This document shows, in pieces, positions 31,991 to 40,993 of a DNA stretch of 64,000 bases. Origin of the DNA: Streptomyces monomycini (GTDB taxonomy: Bacteria > Actinomycetota > Actinomycetes > Streptomycetales > Streptomycetaceae); the NCBI RefSeq assembly GCF_022271435.1, contig NZ_JAFIQY010000010.1, forward strand, positions 124,001-188,000. The letters run 5' to 3'. Position numbers and translations under genes: made by a program. The first letter of the stretch is position 1. Every line of letters begins with the position of its first letter. Below the pieces are notes generated by a model. The model was given only the letters and a program-made list of their open reading frames with translations, did no database searches and was not told where the DNA came from.

Positions 31991-33610
31991 ATGGCGGGCG
32001 AATCCACGACGGCACGGCGGGCCGAACTCGCCGAGCGGGTCAAGGGCATCGACGGTGCCGACAGCAAGAACGACCTGATGTCCGAGATCAAGAAGGCGCT
32101 CGCCGTACAGGCGCCGCTCGGTCACCCCGGCTCGATCGAGAGCGCCGGCAAGAGTTACCGCGCCGCGGCCGACGCCTGTAGCCACGAGGTGCAGCCCCGC
32201 GTCCAGAAGGTCGCCCAGGAGACCCTGCCGGACGCCTGGACCGGCACGACGGCGGTCAAGGCGGCCGACGTGGTGGCCGCGGCCGACCGGGCGGCGCAGC
32301 AGATGGCGGAGGCGTTCAGCAAGGCCGGCGGCGAGCTGATCCGGCTCGCGGACGCCGTACGGTCCGCCCAGGACACCGACAGCCGGGGCCGCCCCAGCCT
32401 GGAGGAGGCGCTGAGCCTGCTCGGCGGCGAGAACGGGTTCTTCGACGACATGTGGGAGGACGACGGCGAGGAGGACGCCAAGAACCGGGCGAAGGGCCTG
32501 GCGCAGACCGGCGTCGCCGACCTGTACCGCGCGGCCGTGACCGCCGACGACGCGGGGCGGGCGGCGGCGCGCGAGCTGAACAAGTACGCCGCGGAGGCCC
32601 GTTCGGGCAAGGTGACCGCGCGGGGCCTGACCGCCGCGGACAAGCTGATGCTCGCCGACACCTCCACCGTCGACGAGAACGACCCGGCCCGCGAGCAGAA
32701 CGAGATCCTCACCAGCAACGATCTCCAGCGGTCCAGCCAGTACCTGAACAGGATGAACGCCGGGGACCGGGCCGAGTTCGAGCGGATGCTCGCCGAGTCC
32801 AAGTCGCCCGAGGAACGCGCCTACCTGATGAAGGCGCTCGCCGCCGGCAACGACCTCGACTCCGTACGCGGCTTCCGCGACAAGATCCACCCGCACGGCG
32901 ACGACGAGGCGTGGCTGGCCGCCCACCTCACACCGGTCGTCACCCAGGGCGACAGCAAGGACGACGAAGGGCTCAACGACGACGGGTCGAACGTCAACAA
33001 GGACACCGCGGCCTTCGACGGCCAGGCGTGGGCCCAGGGCGGCGACGGCCAGGAGGGCACCTGTGTGGCCTCCTCGACCGTCACCGCGCGGGCCATGGTC
33101 GACCCGGTGTACGCGCTGGGCCTCACCGGCGGCGAGTCGGGCCAGGAGAACGACGCCAAGGCGTTCCGCGAGCGCCTGGTGGACGAGCAGCACCGGGTGC
33201 ACGAGGAGGGGGACGGCGGCCACGAGGGCTGGTTCGGCACCGGAGCGCCCAGCGGTATGGACAACGACGGCAAGACCGAGGTCGTCAACAAGGAGATCAG
33301 CCCGCACACGGGCGGCGCGTACGAGCTGCGCGAGACCGGCAGCGCGGACGCCCGCCGGGACGCACTGCCGGACATCGAGAAGGCGGTGGCCGAGGGCAAG
33401 CCCGTACCGATCGGCGTCGAGGGCTACAAGGACGGCGACCGCAGCGGCCACGCCATGATGATCGTCGGCCAGGAGGGCGACATGCTCCAGGTCTACAACC
33501 CGTGGGGGACCACGACCTGGGTGAGCGAGGACGATTTCGTCAACGGCCGGATGCAGAAGGCGTCCGACAACGACCTGCCGAACGCGTACGCCGTGCACGT
33601 ACCGAAGTGA
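31991..33610 (+). CDS. WXG-type protein with C-terminal papain-like Cys protease domain
   Basis: 539 residues. The N-terminal ~125 residues are helical and contain AWTGTTAVKAADVVAAADRA with a Trp83-x-Gly85 motif, like WXG100/type VII substrates. A charged helical middle follows (~130-330). The C-terminal ~190 residues have DGQEGTCVASSTVTARAMVD (Cys358), GHAMMIVGQEGDMLQVYNPW (His487, Asn503) and end AYAVHVPK, the Cys-His-Asn order of papain-like/C39-like peptidases. No Sec signal is present. I infer a secreted protease effector. GGGGGAAAGG precedes the ATG. The next gene overlaps its stop and encodes an inhibitor-like lipoprotein. Confidence 0.8.
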   Translation: MAGESTTARRAELAERVKGIDGADSKNDLMSEIKKALAVQAPLGHPGSIESAGKSYRAAADACSHEVQPRVQKVAQETLPDAWTGTTAVKAADVVAAADRAAQQMAEAFSKAGGELIRLADAVRSAQDTDSRGRPSLEEALSLLGGENGFFDDMWEDDGEEDAKNRAKGLAQTGVADLYRAAVTADDAGRAAARELNKYAAEARSGKVTARGLTAADKLMLADTSTVDENDPAREQNEILTSNDLQRSSQYLNRMNAGDRAEFERMLAESKSPEERAYLMKALAAGNDLDSVRGFRDKIHPHGDDEAWLAAHLTPVVTQGDSKDDEGLNDDGSNVNKDTAAFDGQAWAQGGDGQEGTCVASSTVTARAMVDPVYALGLTGGESGQENDAKAFRERLVDEQHRVHEEGDGGHEGWFGTGAPSGMDNDGKTEVVNKEISPHTGGAYELRETGSADARRDALPDIEKAVAEGKPVPIGVEGYKDGDRSGHAMMIVGQEGDMLQVYNPWGTTTWVSEDDFVNGRMQKASDNDLPNAYAVHVPK

Positions 33611-34530
33611 GCCGCCTGATGATGCGCTTTCCCGGCCCCCGGAAGCCCGCCCCCCGTTTGCGCGCCGCCGCTCTGGCCACCGCCGGCGCCGCGCTCGTCG
33701 CCCTGACGACGGGCGCGTGCGGCGGCACGCCGGACTGCTGCGTCAAGGCGCCGACCGCCTCGCCGTCGCCCACCACGCCGGGCGGGGTGCCGGGCGCGGC
33801 CTGGGCGTTCCCGTCCCAGGCGACGAGCCTGCGGGTGCGGGCCGGTACGGACTTCGACATCGTGCTGCGGGCGGGCGGCAGCGGCTGGCGGGTGGACGAG
33901 CCGAAGATCGAGGGAGCGACGGTACGGTACCGTTCCGGCGCCGCCGCCTCGGGTGCTGCTTCGGGTGCCACCTCGGGTGCCGCCTCGCGCGCCGGCGCGA
34001 AGGACGGCCTACGAGCCCCCTTCCACGCCGTCAAGCCCGGCACCGCGCGGATCGTGCTGACCTCGGCGGACCGCGAGCGCACCATGACGTACCAGGTCAC
34101 CGTCGGTACGGGACCGGGCGCCGCGCCGAGCGCGGCACCGAGCGCGACGGGCGGCGGCCTGCATCGGGGGCGCGCGCTGGGCACCGGCTTCACGGGCGGT
34201 TCCGGCGGCGAGGTGACCGTCCGGCGCGGGGAACGCTTCTCGCTGCCGAACGCCTACTCGAACGTACCGGGCATCAGCTGGCGGGTCGTCAGCCGCAGCG
34301 CGTCGGGCCCCGCTCCGCTGCTGAGCGACGTGCCGCACGTCGAAGGCGATGCGGCGGGCGACCGCAAGGACTGGTACACCTTCTCGGCCGACCAGGCGGG
34401 CACCACCGTCGTCCAGCTGTTCGGGTGCTACCGCTGTACGAACGGCAGCAACGGCGGCAATGGCACCCCGGAGTCGGCGGAGAGCCGCGCGTACTCCGAG
34501 ACGAGATCGGTGAGGATCACCGTTCGCTGA
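33607..34530 (+). CDS. Lipoprotein with two chagasin-like (I42 inhibitor) repeats
   Basis: 307 residues. A signal peptide with lipobox-like LTTGACGG puts the lipidated Cys at 38. Repeat 1 (~75-166): LRVRAGTDFDIVLRAGGSGW, then PFHAVKPGTARIVLTSADRE and TYQVTV. Repeat 2 (~203-306): VTVRRGERFSLPNAYSNVPG, ISWRVVS, DWYTFSADQAGTTVVQLFGC and VRITV. The pattern (Gly-x-Phe, Gly-x-x-Trp, phenylalanine strand, Ala-x-x-Gly-Thr-x-x-hydrophobic) resembles chagasin-type inhibitors of papain-family proteases; the canonical NPTTG and RPW loops are degenerate. GTG overlaps the stop of the protease-like gene (GTGA), implying co-translation. An immunity or inhibitor role is an inference. Confidence 0.7.
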   Translation: MSRLMMRFPGPRKPAPRLRAAALATAGAALVALTTGACGGTPDCCVKAPTASPSPTTPGGVPGAAWAFPSQATSLRVRAGTDFDIVLRAGGSGWRVDEPKIEGATVRYRSGAAASGAASGATSGAASRAGAKDGLRAPFHAVKPGTARIVLTSADRERTMTYQVTVGTGPGAAPSAAPSATGGGLHRGRALGTGFTGGSGGEVTVRRGERFSLPNAYSNVPGISWRVVSRSASGPAPLLSDVPHVEGDAAGDRKDWYTFSADQAGTTVVQLFGCYRCTNGSNGGNGTPESAESRAYSETRSVRITVR

Positions 34531-34880
34531 GCCCACCCCACAGGCGGCCGTACGGGCCTGCGCGTTCGCGGGTCGTGCGGCGGCCCTGCCGGCCGGGCGG
34601 CGGCGCCGCCACCGGTCGCGGCGGGTGCGACGCTGACCGCGCGTCAGGGACAGGCACTGGGCGCCGACCGCACGACAGGGCGAGCACTGGTCCGCCGGCC
34701 AGCGGACCCCGCCATTCCGGCCAAAGGGCCTGCACCTTTCAGCCATTGACCTCTCCCGAGGCATGAACAGCACCGGGACCTGTACGGAGCATTTACCCGG
34801 ACGGTGTAGGGTGCAGATTGCCCGATTTATACCTGCGACAGCCCACCGGCCAGAGCCGACGGGCGAGGAGACGCCACGAC
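34531..34880. other. 350-bp intergenic region before L,D-transpeptidase
   Basis: Non-coding by codon bias. An AT-richer patch at 34785-34840 (GCATTTACCCGG, CCCGATTTATACC) probably holds the promoter of the transpeptidase gene. No palindrome or repeat stands out. Confidence 0.45.
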
Positions 34881-35693
34881 ATGGCTGCCCGCCACGCCCA
34901 GCCGGGCGGTACGCGAATAAGGATGACCCGTCGCGGCAAGGCCGTGAGCGGTCTCGCCCTGACCACCCTCGTGGGCACCGCACTGTGGGCGTGGCCCGCC
35001 TCCGGCGACGACCACGACGGCCACCGCGCCGACCAGGCCCGCCCGGCCCCCTCGGCACCGGACACCCCCGCGCACCACGTCACCGGCGGTACCGCCGCGC
35101 CGGCCCCGCGCACGATCCCGGGCCTGAGCGACGCCACCCGCAAGCAGATCCCGGCCGAGTCCCGGCAGGTCCTGGTCGTCACGGGCCAGGGCCCGGACGC
35201 GCACGACTCCGCCGTCGTGCTCTACACCCGCGCCGAGCACTCGCAGGACTGGCACCCCGGCGCCCGCTGGGTGGCGCACAACGCCTCCCGGGGGTGGACC
35301 GCGGACCACCACTACGGTGACCTGCGCTCGCCCGAGGGCGTGTTCACGCTCAGCGACGCGGGCGGCAAGCTGGCGCCGCCGGAGGGCACCAAGCTGCCGT
35401 ACGACCGCAACAGCAGCTTCGTCGCGCACGGCACCGGCGTCGAGGGAGAGCCGCTGGGCGGCGCCTTCGACTACGTCATCGCCATCGACTACAACCGGGT
35501 CAAGGGCTCCTCGCCCCTGGACCAGCGCCGCCCGCAGGGCGCCGCGAAGGGCGGCGGCGTCTGGCTGCACGTCGACCACAACGGGCCCACGCAGGGCTGC
35601 ATCAGCCTCAAGCCCGAGGTGATGCAGGAGTTGCTGCGCACCCTGGACCCGGCACAGCACCCGGTCGTCGTGATGGGCCCGGCCGGCCACTGA
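34881..35693 (+). CDS. L,D-transpeptidase-family secreted protein
   Basis: 270 residues with a signal sequence (MTRRGKAVSGLALTTLVGTA, cleavage near AWPASG) and a C-terminal YkuD-type domain: SPEGVFTLSDAGG, FDYVIAIDYNR and the catalytic WLHVDHNGPTQGCISL with His233 and Cys240. Such enzymes form 3-3 peptidoglycan cross-links. ATG at 34881 has GAGGAG 10 nt upstream. A second, structurally different L,D-transpeptidase lies 4 kb downstream. Confidence 0.87.
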   Translation: MAARHAQPGGTRIRMTRRGKAVSGLALTTLVGTALWAWPASGDDHDGHRADQARPAPSAPDTPAHHVTGGTAAPAPRTIPGLSDATRKQIPAESRQVLVVTGQGPDAHDSAVVLYTRAEHSQDWHPGARWVAHNASRGWTADHHYGDLRSPEGVFTLSDAGGKLAPPEGTKLPYDRNSSFVAHGTGVEGEPLGGAFDYVIAIDYNRVKGSSPLDQRRPQGAAKGGGVWLHVDHNGPTQGCISLKPEVMQELLRTLDPAQHPVVVMGPAGH

Positions 35694-35815
35694 CGTCGCC
35701 CGTGGCGGGACCCCGCCACAAGCCCCGCCGGAAGCCCCGCCAAAACCCCGCCTTTCTCCGCCCTTCCCCGACGCTCCCCGTACCACCCCGGCTTCCCCCG
35801 TGGTACGCATGTGCC

Positions 35816-37096
35816 ATGGCCGACGACCCTCAGCAGTCGCACGACGAAGCCGCAGCCCGCGCCTCCTCCGCCCCTGAGGAGGCCACGCAACGTCCCGGCC
35901 CTGGTGACGCGTTGACCGACGTCACCGGCCTCCGGGTCGGTCACGCGCAACTCCTCGGCGACGGCCGCCTGACGGGCGTCACCGTCGTCCTGGCACCCGA
36001 GGGCGGCGTCATCGCCGCCGTGGACGTACGCGGCGGCGGCCCCGGCACCCGCGAGACGGACGCCCTGGATCCGCGCAACCTCGTCCAGCGCATCGAGGCG
36101 GTCGTCCTGGCCGGCGGCAGCGCCTTCGGCCTGGACGCCGCCTCAGGGGCGGTGGCCTGGCTGGCGGAGCAGGGCCGCGGCTACCGCGTCGGTCCCGACC
36201 CGGCGCAGGTCGTCCCCGTCGTCCCGGCCGCGGCCCTGTTCGACCTGGGGCGCGGCGGCGACTGGTACGCCCGCCCGGACGCCGCGCTGGGCCGCGCCGC
36301 CATCGAGGACGCCGCCGCCACGGGCCTGAACGCGCCCGTCGCGCAGGGCAACACCGGTGCCGGTACGGGCGCGGTGGCCGGCGGCGTCAAGGGCGGCGTC
36401 GGCACCGCGAGCCTGGTCCTTCCGTCGGGCGTCACGGTCGCCGCGCTGGCAGCCGTCAACGCGGCGGGGTCGGTGGTCGATCCGCGTACCGGGGTGCTGT
36501 ACGGGCAGTACGGGGACGTGTGCGAGGAGTTGGCGCGAGCCGTACCCGAAGACGGCGGCGGGACCGGCCTGCCGGCCCCCGGTACGTCTTCCTCCGTCAC
36601 GCCCTCCTCCGGCCTGCCCACCCCTGGCGCGCACGCCGGCGCGCGGCGCCGTCTCGCCGAGGCCCGTACCGCTTCCGAGCGACGTTCGGCCGTCTCCGCG
36701 CGCCCGCCCCTGAACACCACCCTCGCCGTCATCGCGACCGACGCGGTCCTGACCCGCGCCCAGGCCCAGAAGCTGGCGGGCACCGCGCACGACGGGCTGG
36801 CCCGCGCCGTACGCCCGGCGCATCTGCTCACCGACGGCGACACGGTCTTCGCCCTCGCCACCGGTGACCGGCCGCTGACGCCGCAAGCGGCCGACGCCGA
36901 CGCGGCGTTCGGAGCGCACGCCGAGACCGCCGCCCTCAACGAGATCCTTGCCGCGGGGGCCGACGTGCTGGTCCGGGCCGTGGTCAAGGGCGTACTGGCG
37001 GCGGAGACGGTGGACACCCCGGGCGGCTGCTTCCCGTCGTACCGTGATCTCTACCCGTCGTACCGAGACCTCCACCCGTCGCAGCCGCCCTCCTGA
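35816..37096 (+). CDS. P1 (S58/DmpA) family aminopeptidase-like protein
   Basis: 426 residues. TDVTGLRVGHAQL, GVTVVLAPEGGVIAAVDVRG, ETDALDPRNLVQRIEAVVLA and GGSAFGLDAASGAVAWL match the P1/DmpA family; NTTLAVIATDAVLTRAQAQK holds the autocleavage/nucleophile region (family nucleophile is Ser or Thr after Asn). Relatives are D- or beta-aminopeptidases made as self-cleaving precursors. A ~55-residue Pro/Ser/Gly linker precedes the cleavage region. The C-terminus has a SYRDL duplication. Confidence 0.87.
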   Translation: MADDPQQSHDEAAARASSAPEEATQRPGPGDALTDVTGLRVGHAQLLGDGRLTGVTVVLAPEGGVIAAVDVRGGGPGTRETDALDPRNLVQRIEAVVLAGGSAFGLDAASGAVAWLAEQGRGYRVGPDPAQVVPVVPAAALFDLGRGGDWYARPDAALGRAAIEDAAATGLNAPVAQGNTGAGTGAVAGGVKGGVGTASLVLPSGVTVAALAAVNAAGSVVDPRTGVLYGQYGDVCEELARAVPEDGGGTGLPAPGTSSSVTPSSGLPTPGAHAGARRRLAEARTASERRSAVSARPPLNTTLAVIATDAVLTRAQAQKLAGTAHDGLARAVRPAHLLTDGDTVFALATGDRPLTPQAADADAAFGAHAETAALNEILAAGADVLVRAVVKGVLAAETVDTPGGCFPSYRDLYPSYRDLHPSQPPS

Positions 37097-37118
37097 CACC
37101 GGTGGTAGAACGGGCCTT

Positions 37119-37742
37119 ATGTCCGTGCCGCCGCCTCCCCCCACGCTCGTCCAGCCGTCGCCCAAGAAGAAACCGGGCCCGCCGCAGCCGCCGAAGCGGC
37201 CCCGGCGGTTGTGGTGGCACCGTCTGTTCCTGGGGCTCTGGTACCGGCCCGTCGAGGTGATGGACGAGGCACGCGACCGCAGCGCCTGGAGCGCGGCCGT
37301 CCTGCTGTGCCTGATCAGCGGCGCCCTCGGCATCGTGTCGGTGGACGCCTTCCGCAAGCAGTGGGCGCTGGACCAGCGGGATGCTCTGGAGCTGGCGGCC
37401 GTCGCGGAGGCGGGCGTCCTGCTGGCCAGTCTCGCGCTGGGCGTGGTCACCCATGCCATAGCGCGCACGATCGGCGGGAACGGCCGGTTCGAGCCGACGG
37501 TCAGTCTGTTCGTCGTGCTGTTCTGGGTCACCGACCTGCCGCGGCTGGTGCTGGCCACCTGGCTGCCGCACGGTTCGACGCTCGTGCAGGCCGTGGCCTG
37601 GACGACCTGGGGCTTCGGCTACCTGCTGGCCATCCTGCTCATCCGGGGGCAGCACCATCTGTCCACCGTCAAGGCGGCGGTGGCGGTGGCGGTGCAGATG
37701 CTGACCTCGCTGGCGCTGCTGAAGCTGGGGCCGGTGCGCTGA
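37119..37742 (+). CDS. Yip1-family membrane protein
   Basis: 207 residues: a Pro/Lys-rich cytoplasmic head, then WWHRLFLGLWYRPVEVMDEA and five or so hydrophobic segments (SAAVLLCLISGALGIVSVDA, VLLASLALGVVTHAIARTIG, LFVVLFWVTDLPRLVLATWL, and a final VAVQMLTSLALLKLG), as in Yip1-domain proteins. Function is unknown. It follows the P1 peptidase gene by 22 nt on the same strand. Confidence 0.78.
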   Translation: MSVPPPPPTLVQPSPKKKPGPPQPPKRPRRLWWHRLFLGLWYRPVEVMDEARDRSAWSAAVLLCLISGALGIVSVDAFRKQWALDQRDALELAAVAEAGVLLASLALGVVTHAIARTIGGNGRFEPTVSLFVVLFWVTDLPRLVLATWLPHGSTLVQAVAWTTWGFGYLLAILLIRGQHHLSTVKAAVAVAVQMLTSLALLKLGPVR

Positions 37743-37802
37743 GGCCGTAGCGCGGGGCCGGGACGGCAGCCCGGCCCTTGCCGCGCCGGGGCCCGGCCCG
37801 GC

Positions 37803-38081
37803 TCAGTGCCGCTCGTTGCCGTCCAGTTGCCGTACGAGCCCGGCGAAGGCCTCGCGCTCGGCGGCGCTCAGCTCCACGCGCTCGGACGGCGGGCCCGCCG
37901 GGCCGGTCTGCCGCGGGACCGCGCGCAGCAGCGGTCTCGTCCCGTTCCCGGTCGGAGCCGGAGTCGGCGCCCCGAAACGGTGCCGGCGCACGAGCCGGGC
38001 CTGGCTCACGGCCCACCCGACGGTGACGGTGAGCAGGATGGCCAGGCCGATCTGCTGGAGGAGTGGAACGGAGGGGAGCAT
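37803..38081 (-). CDS. Small single-pass membrane protein
   Basis: 92 residues with one N-terminal membrane segment (LLQQIGLAILLTVTVGWAVS) and a basic, then charged cytoplasmic tail ending LSAAEREAFAGLVRQLDGNE. No known domain. The coherent helix at the C-terminus and good codon bias make a real gene likely. It is convergent with the Yip1-type gene. Confidence 0.6.
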   Translation of the reverse strand: MLPSVPLLQQIGLAILLTVTVGWAVSQARLVRRHRFGAPTPAPTGNGTRPLLRAVPRQTGPAGPPSERVELSAAEREAFAGLVRQLDGNERH

Positions 38082-38196
38082 GCGGTCCTCCAGGTCGGGT
38101 GCGCGACGGTGCGGTTCCGGGCCCGTGCGGGCCCCGGCGTGCGGACTTCAGTAGTAGACACCATGTCAGGGACTTCCGTCAGGGGATTCAACGGAC

Positions 38197-38218
38197 TTAC
38201 GTCCCACACGTGACGTAA
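38197..38218. promoter_or_regulatory. Inverted repeat TTACGTC-N8-GACGTAA
   Basis: Perfect 7-bp arms at 38197-38203 and 38212-38218 lie in the 306-bp gap between the small membrane protein and the CoA-transferase gene, 170 bp before the latter. It looks like a dimer-binding operator; the regulator is unknown. Confidence 0.5.
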
Positions 38219-38387
38219 CTCCCACACCGCTCACGCACCTCCGCACCTCCCGCCCGGCCTCCCCACGTTTCACCCACACCCCGTACGCCGACGCCCGCTC
38301 CCCGGCTACGCCGACGCCCCCTTCCCCTCCCCCAAGATCGTCCACGAGCATGTGGCGGACCGCCCTCCCGACGCGAGGAGTCCGCAC

Positions 38388-39626
38388 GTGCCGCAGCCGA
38401 CCGCGCCCCACGCCGCCCCGAAGCCCCTGGACGCCACCCCCGAGGCCCTGAACACCACCCCCAAGGCCCTGGAAGGCGTCCTCGTAGCCGACTTCAGCCG
38501 TGTCCTGGCCGGTCCGCTGGCCGCCGCCACCCTGGCCGACCTGGGTGCCGACGTGGTCAAGGTGGAGCGGCCCGGCTCCGGTGACGACACCCGTTCCTGG
38601 GGACCTCCCTTCTCCGCCGACGGCACGGCCGCGTACTTCGACGCCGCCAACCGCTCCAAACGCGGCCTGGCCCTGGACCTTTCCGACCCCGGCGACGCGG
38701 CGGCCGCCCGGGAACTGGCCCGCCGGGCCGACGTACTGATCGAGAACTTCCGGCCCGGCGCGCTCGCCCGCCACGGGCTGGACCCGGCGGCCACCCTTGC
38801 CGCCCACCCGGGCCTGGTGCACTGCTCGATCACCGGGTTCGGCTCCGGCGAGGGCGCCCGCCTGCCGGGCTACGACTTCGTCGTGCAGGCCGTCGGCGGT
38901 CTGATGAGCATCACCGGCGAACCGGGCGGCCCGCCGCTGAAGGCGGGCGTCGCACTCGTCGACGTCCTGACCGCCAAGGACGCCACCACCGCCGTCCTGG
39001 CCGCGCTGCGCCACCGCGACCGTACGGGGCAGGGCCAGCACGTCGAGGTCAACCTGCTGTCGTCGCTGCTCGGTTCGCTGGTCAACCAGGCCTCCGGGCA
39101 CCTGGCCACCGGCCGCGACCCGGGCCCGATGGGCAACCGGCACCCGAGCATCGCCCCGTACGAGACGCTGGCCTGCCGGGACGGCGAGCCGCTGGCCGTC
39201 GCGGTCGGCAACGACCGGCAGTTCCGGGCGCTGGCGCAGGCGCTCGGCGCGCCCGGCCTCGCCGACGACGAGCGGTTCGCGCGCAACCAGGACCGGGTGC
39301 ACCACCGCGACGAACTGGCCGGCGAGTTGGAGAAGCGGCTGGCGGCGGAGACGCCCGCGGTCTGGACCGAGCGGCTGACCGCCGCGTCCGTGCCGTGCGG
39401 GCCGGTCAACTCCGTCGGCGAGGCGCTGGCCCTGGCCGAACGGCTCGGTCTGGACCCGGTCGTGCCGGTCGGCGCGGACCGGACACCACAGGTGCGCAGC
39501 CCGCTGCGGCTGTCCGCCACACCGGTCGTCGCCCCGCACGCCCCGCCCGTCCTGGACGAGCACGGCGGCCCCCTGCGTGCCTGGCTGTCCGGCCCGGACG
39601 ACGCTCCCCTGCCGCCTCTTGTGTGA
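38388..39626 (+). CDS. CaiB/BaiF (class III) CoA-transferase
   Basis: 412 residues: VLVADFSRVLAGPLAAATLA, LGADVVKVERPGSGDDTRSW, ENFRPGALARHGLDPAATLA and HCSITGFGSGEGARLPGYDF are class III CoA-transferase motifs, including the catalytic Asp region after VALVDVLTAKD. It moves CoA between carboxylic acids via an acyl-aspartyl intermediate; the substrate is not evident. GTG at 38388 has GAGGAG 7 nt upstream and is preferred over GTG 38352. Confidence 0.92.
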   Translation: MPQPTAPHAAPKPLDATPEALNTTPKALEGVLVADFSRVLAGPLAAATLADLGADVVKVERPGSGDDTRSWGPPFSADGTAAYFDAANRSKRGLALDLSDPGDAAAARELARRADVLIENFRPGALARHGLDPAATLAAHPGLVHCSITGFGSGEGARLPGYDFVVQAVGGLMSITGEPGGPPLKAGVALVDVLTAKDATTAVLAALRHRDRTGQGQHVEVNLLSSLLGSLVNQASGHLATGRDPGPMGNRHPSIAPYETLACRDGEPLAVAVGNDRQFRALAQALGAPGLADDERFARNQDRVHHRDELAGELEKRLAAETPAVWTERLTAASVPCGPVNSVGEALALAERLGLDPVVPVGADRTPQVRSPLRLSATPVVAPHAPPVLDEHGGPLRAWLSGPDDAPLPPLV

Positions 39627-39637
39627 CGTTCATCACA
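39622..39637. promoter_or_regulatory. Perfect CRP-type palindrome TGTGA-N6-TCACA
   Basis: TGTGA (39622-39626) and TCACA (39633-39637) with a 6-bp spacer exactly match the Crp consensus; the left arm overlaps the stop codon of the CoA-transferase gene. It lies ~85 bp before the start of a lipoprotein L,D-transpeptidase, so cAMP-Crp control of that gene is likely. Confidence 0.7.
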
Positions 39638-39719
39638 ACAGTTCGGGGAGTGCAACCAAACCCGTCCGTAGTTGCTGTTTACCAGCACTGACTGACAACA
39701 CCCTTGCATGGAGCAGCCC

Positions 39720-40982
39720 GTGACAATGCCGGACAACACCGCGCCGCCCGCACCGTCCCGCACCAAGCGCCGGCTGCGTCGCGGACTCGCGGCGGCCTCC
39801 CTTCTGGCCGCCGGTGCGCTGACCCTGTCCGCGTGCGGCGGGGACGCCTCGGCGGGCGGCAACGACGGCAAGGGGCAGGCGGGCGCGGACGCCGCGGCCG
39901 CCAAGGACGCCTCCGAGGCGAAGATCTCGGTCACCTCGAAGGACGGCGCCACCGACGCCAGCATCAACGACACCGGGGTGAAGGTCAGCGGCGGCAAGCT
40001 GACCGACGTGAAGCTGGTGCAGGCGGACAACGGCGCGGCGGTCAAGGGCGAGATATCCGGCGACGGTTCGTCCTGGAAGCCGTCGGCGCAGCTGGAGCGC
40101 GGCACGAAGTACAAGCTGGTGGCCAACGCCAAGGACGGCAAGGGCCGGGCGGCCACCGAGAACGCCACCTTCACCACCGTCTCGTCGAAGAACAGCTTCA
40201 TCGGCTCCTACACGCCCGACGGCGGCAAGACCGTCGGTGTGGGCATGCCGGTGTCCTTCACCTTCGACAAGGTGATCACCAACAAGAAGGACGTCCAGTC
40301 CCACATCACGGTGACCTCCAGCAGCGGCCAGAAGGTCGTCGGGCACTGGTTCGGCGCCCAGCGCCTGGACTTCCGCCCGGAGCAGTACTGGAAGGCCGGC
40401 TCCAAGGTCACGCTGAAGATCGAGCTGGACGGGGTCAAGGGCGGCCAGGGCATCACCGGCGTGCAGTCCAAGACGGTGTCCTTCACCGTCGGCCGTTCCC
40501 AGGTCTCGACGGTCGACATGAACACCCAGACCATGACGGTGGTCCGGGACGGCAAGACCGTCAAGTCGATCCCGATCTCCGGCGGCAGCGCGAAGAACCC
40601 GACGTACAACGGCCAGATGGTCATCTCGGAGAAGTTCACGCAGACCCGCATGGACGGCTCGACGGTCGGCTTCGGCGGTGAGTACGACATCAAGGACGTC
40701 CCGCACGCCATGCGGCTGTCCCGCTCCGGCACGTTCATCCACGGCAACTACTGGGGCAGCCCGTCGATCTTCGGCAAGGCCGGCACCAGCCACGGCTGCG
40801 TCGGCCTCCAGGACAACCGGGGCGGCGGTGGCGACACCCCGGGCAAGTGGTTCTTCGACAACTCGCTGATCGGTGACGTCGTGGTCGTCAAGAACTCCCC
40901 CGACACGACCGTGAAGCCGGACAACGGCCTCAACGGCTGGAACATGTCGTGGAGCGCGTGGCAGGCGGGCAGCGCGGGCTGA
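39720..40982 (+). CDS. Lipoprotein L,D-transpeptidase (LdtMt2-type, Ig-like domains)
   Basis: 420 residues: a twin-Arg-free signal with lipobox LTLSACGG (Cys39), two Ig-like beta domains (~60-160 and ~165-275) and a YkuD catalytic domain with YDIKDVPHAMRLSRSGTFIH, HGNYWG and GTSHGCVGL (Cys360). It makes meso-DAP 3-3 cross-links in the wall and resembles mycobacterial LdtMt1/2. GTG at 39720 has GGAG 6 nt upstream; ATG 39708 lacks a ribosome-binding site. The CRP-type palindrome lies upstream and a perfect terminator downstream. Confidence 0.93.
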   Translation: MTMPDNTAPPAPSRTKRRLRRGLAAASLLAAGALTLSACGGDASAGGNDGKGQAGADAAAAKDASEAKISVTSKDGATDASINDTGVKVSGGKLTDVKLVQADNGAAVKGEISGDGSSWKPSAQLERGTKYKLVANAKDGKGRAATENATFTTVSSKNSFIGSYTPDGGKTVGVGMPVSFTFDKVITNKKDVQSHITVTSSSGQKVVGHWFGAQRLDFRPEQYWKAGSKVTLKIELDGVKGGQGITGVQSKTVSFTVGRSQVSTVDMNTQTMTVVRDGKTVKSIPISGGSAKNPTYNGQMVISEKFTQTRMDGSTVGFGGEYDIKDVPHAMRLSRSGTFIHGNYWGSPSIFGKAGTSHGCVGLQDNRGGGGDTPGKWFFDNSLIGDVVVVKNSPDTTVKPDNGLNGWNMSWSAWQAGSAG

Positions 40983-40993
40983 TTCCGCGCGGC

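Noticed and set aside
36143..37558. Long minus-strand frames opposite the P1 peptidase and Yip1-type genes
   Set aside because: They are antisense shadows of well-supported genes with no domain of their own.
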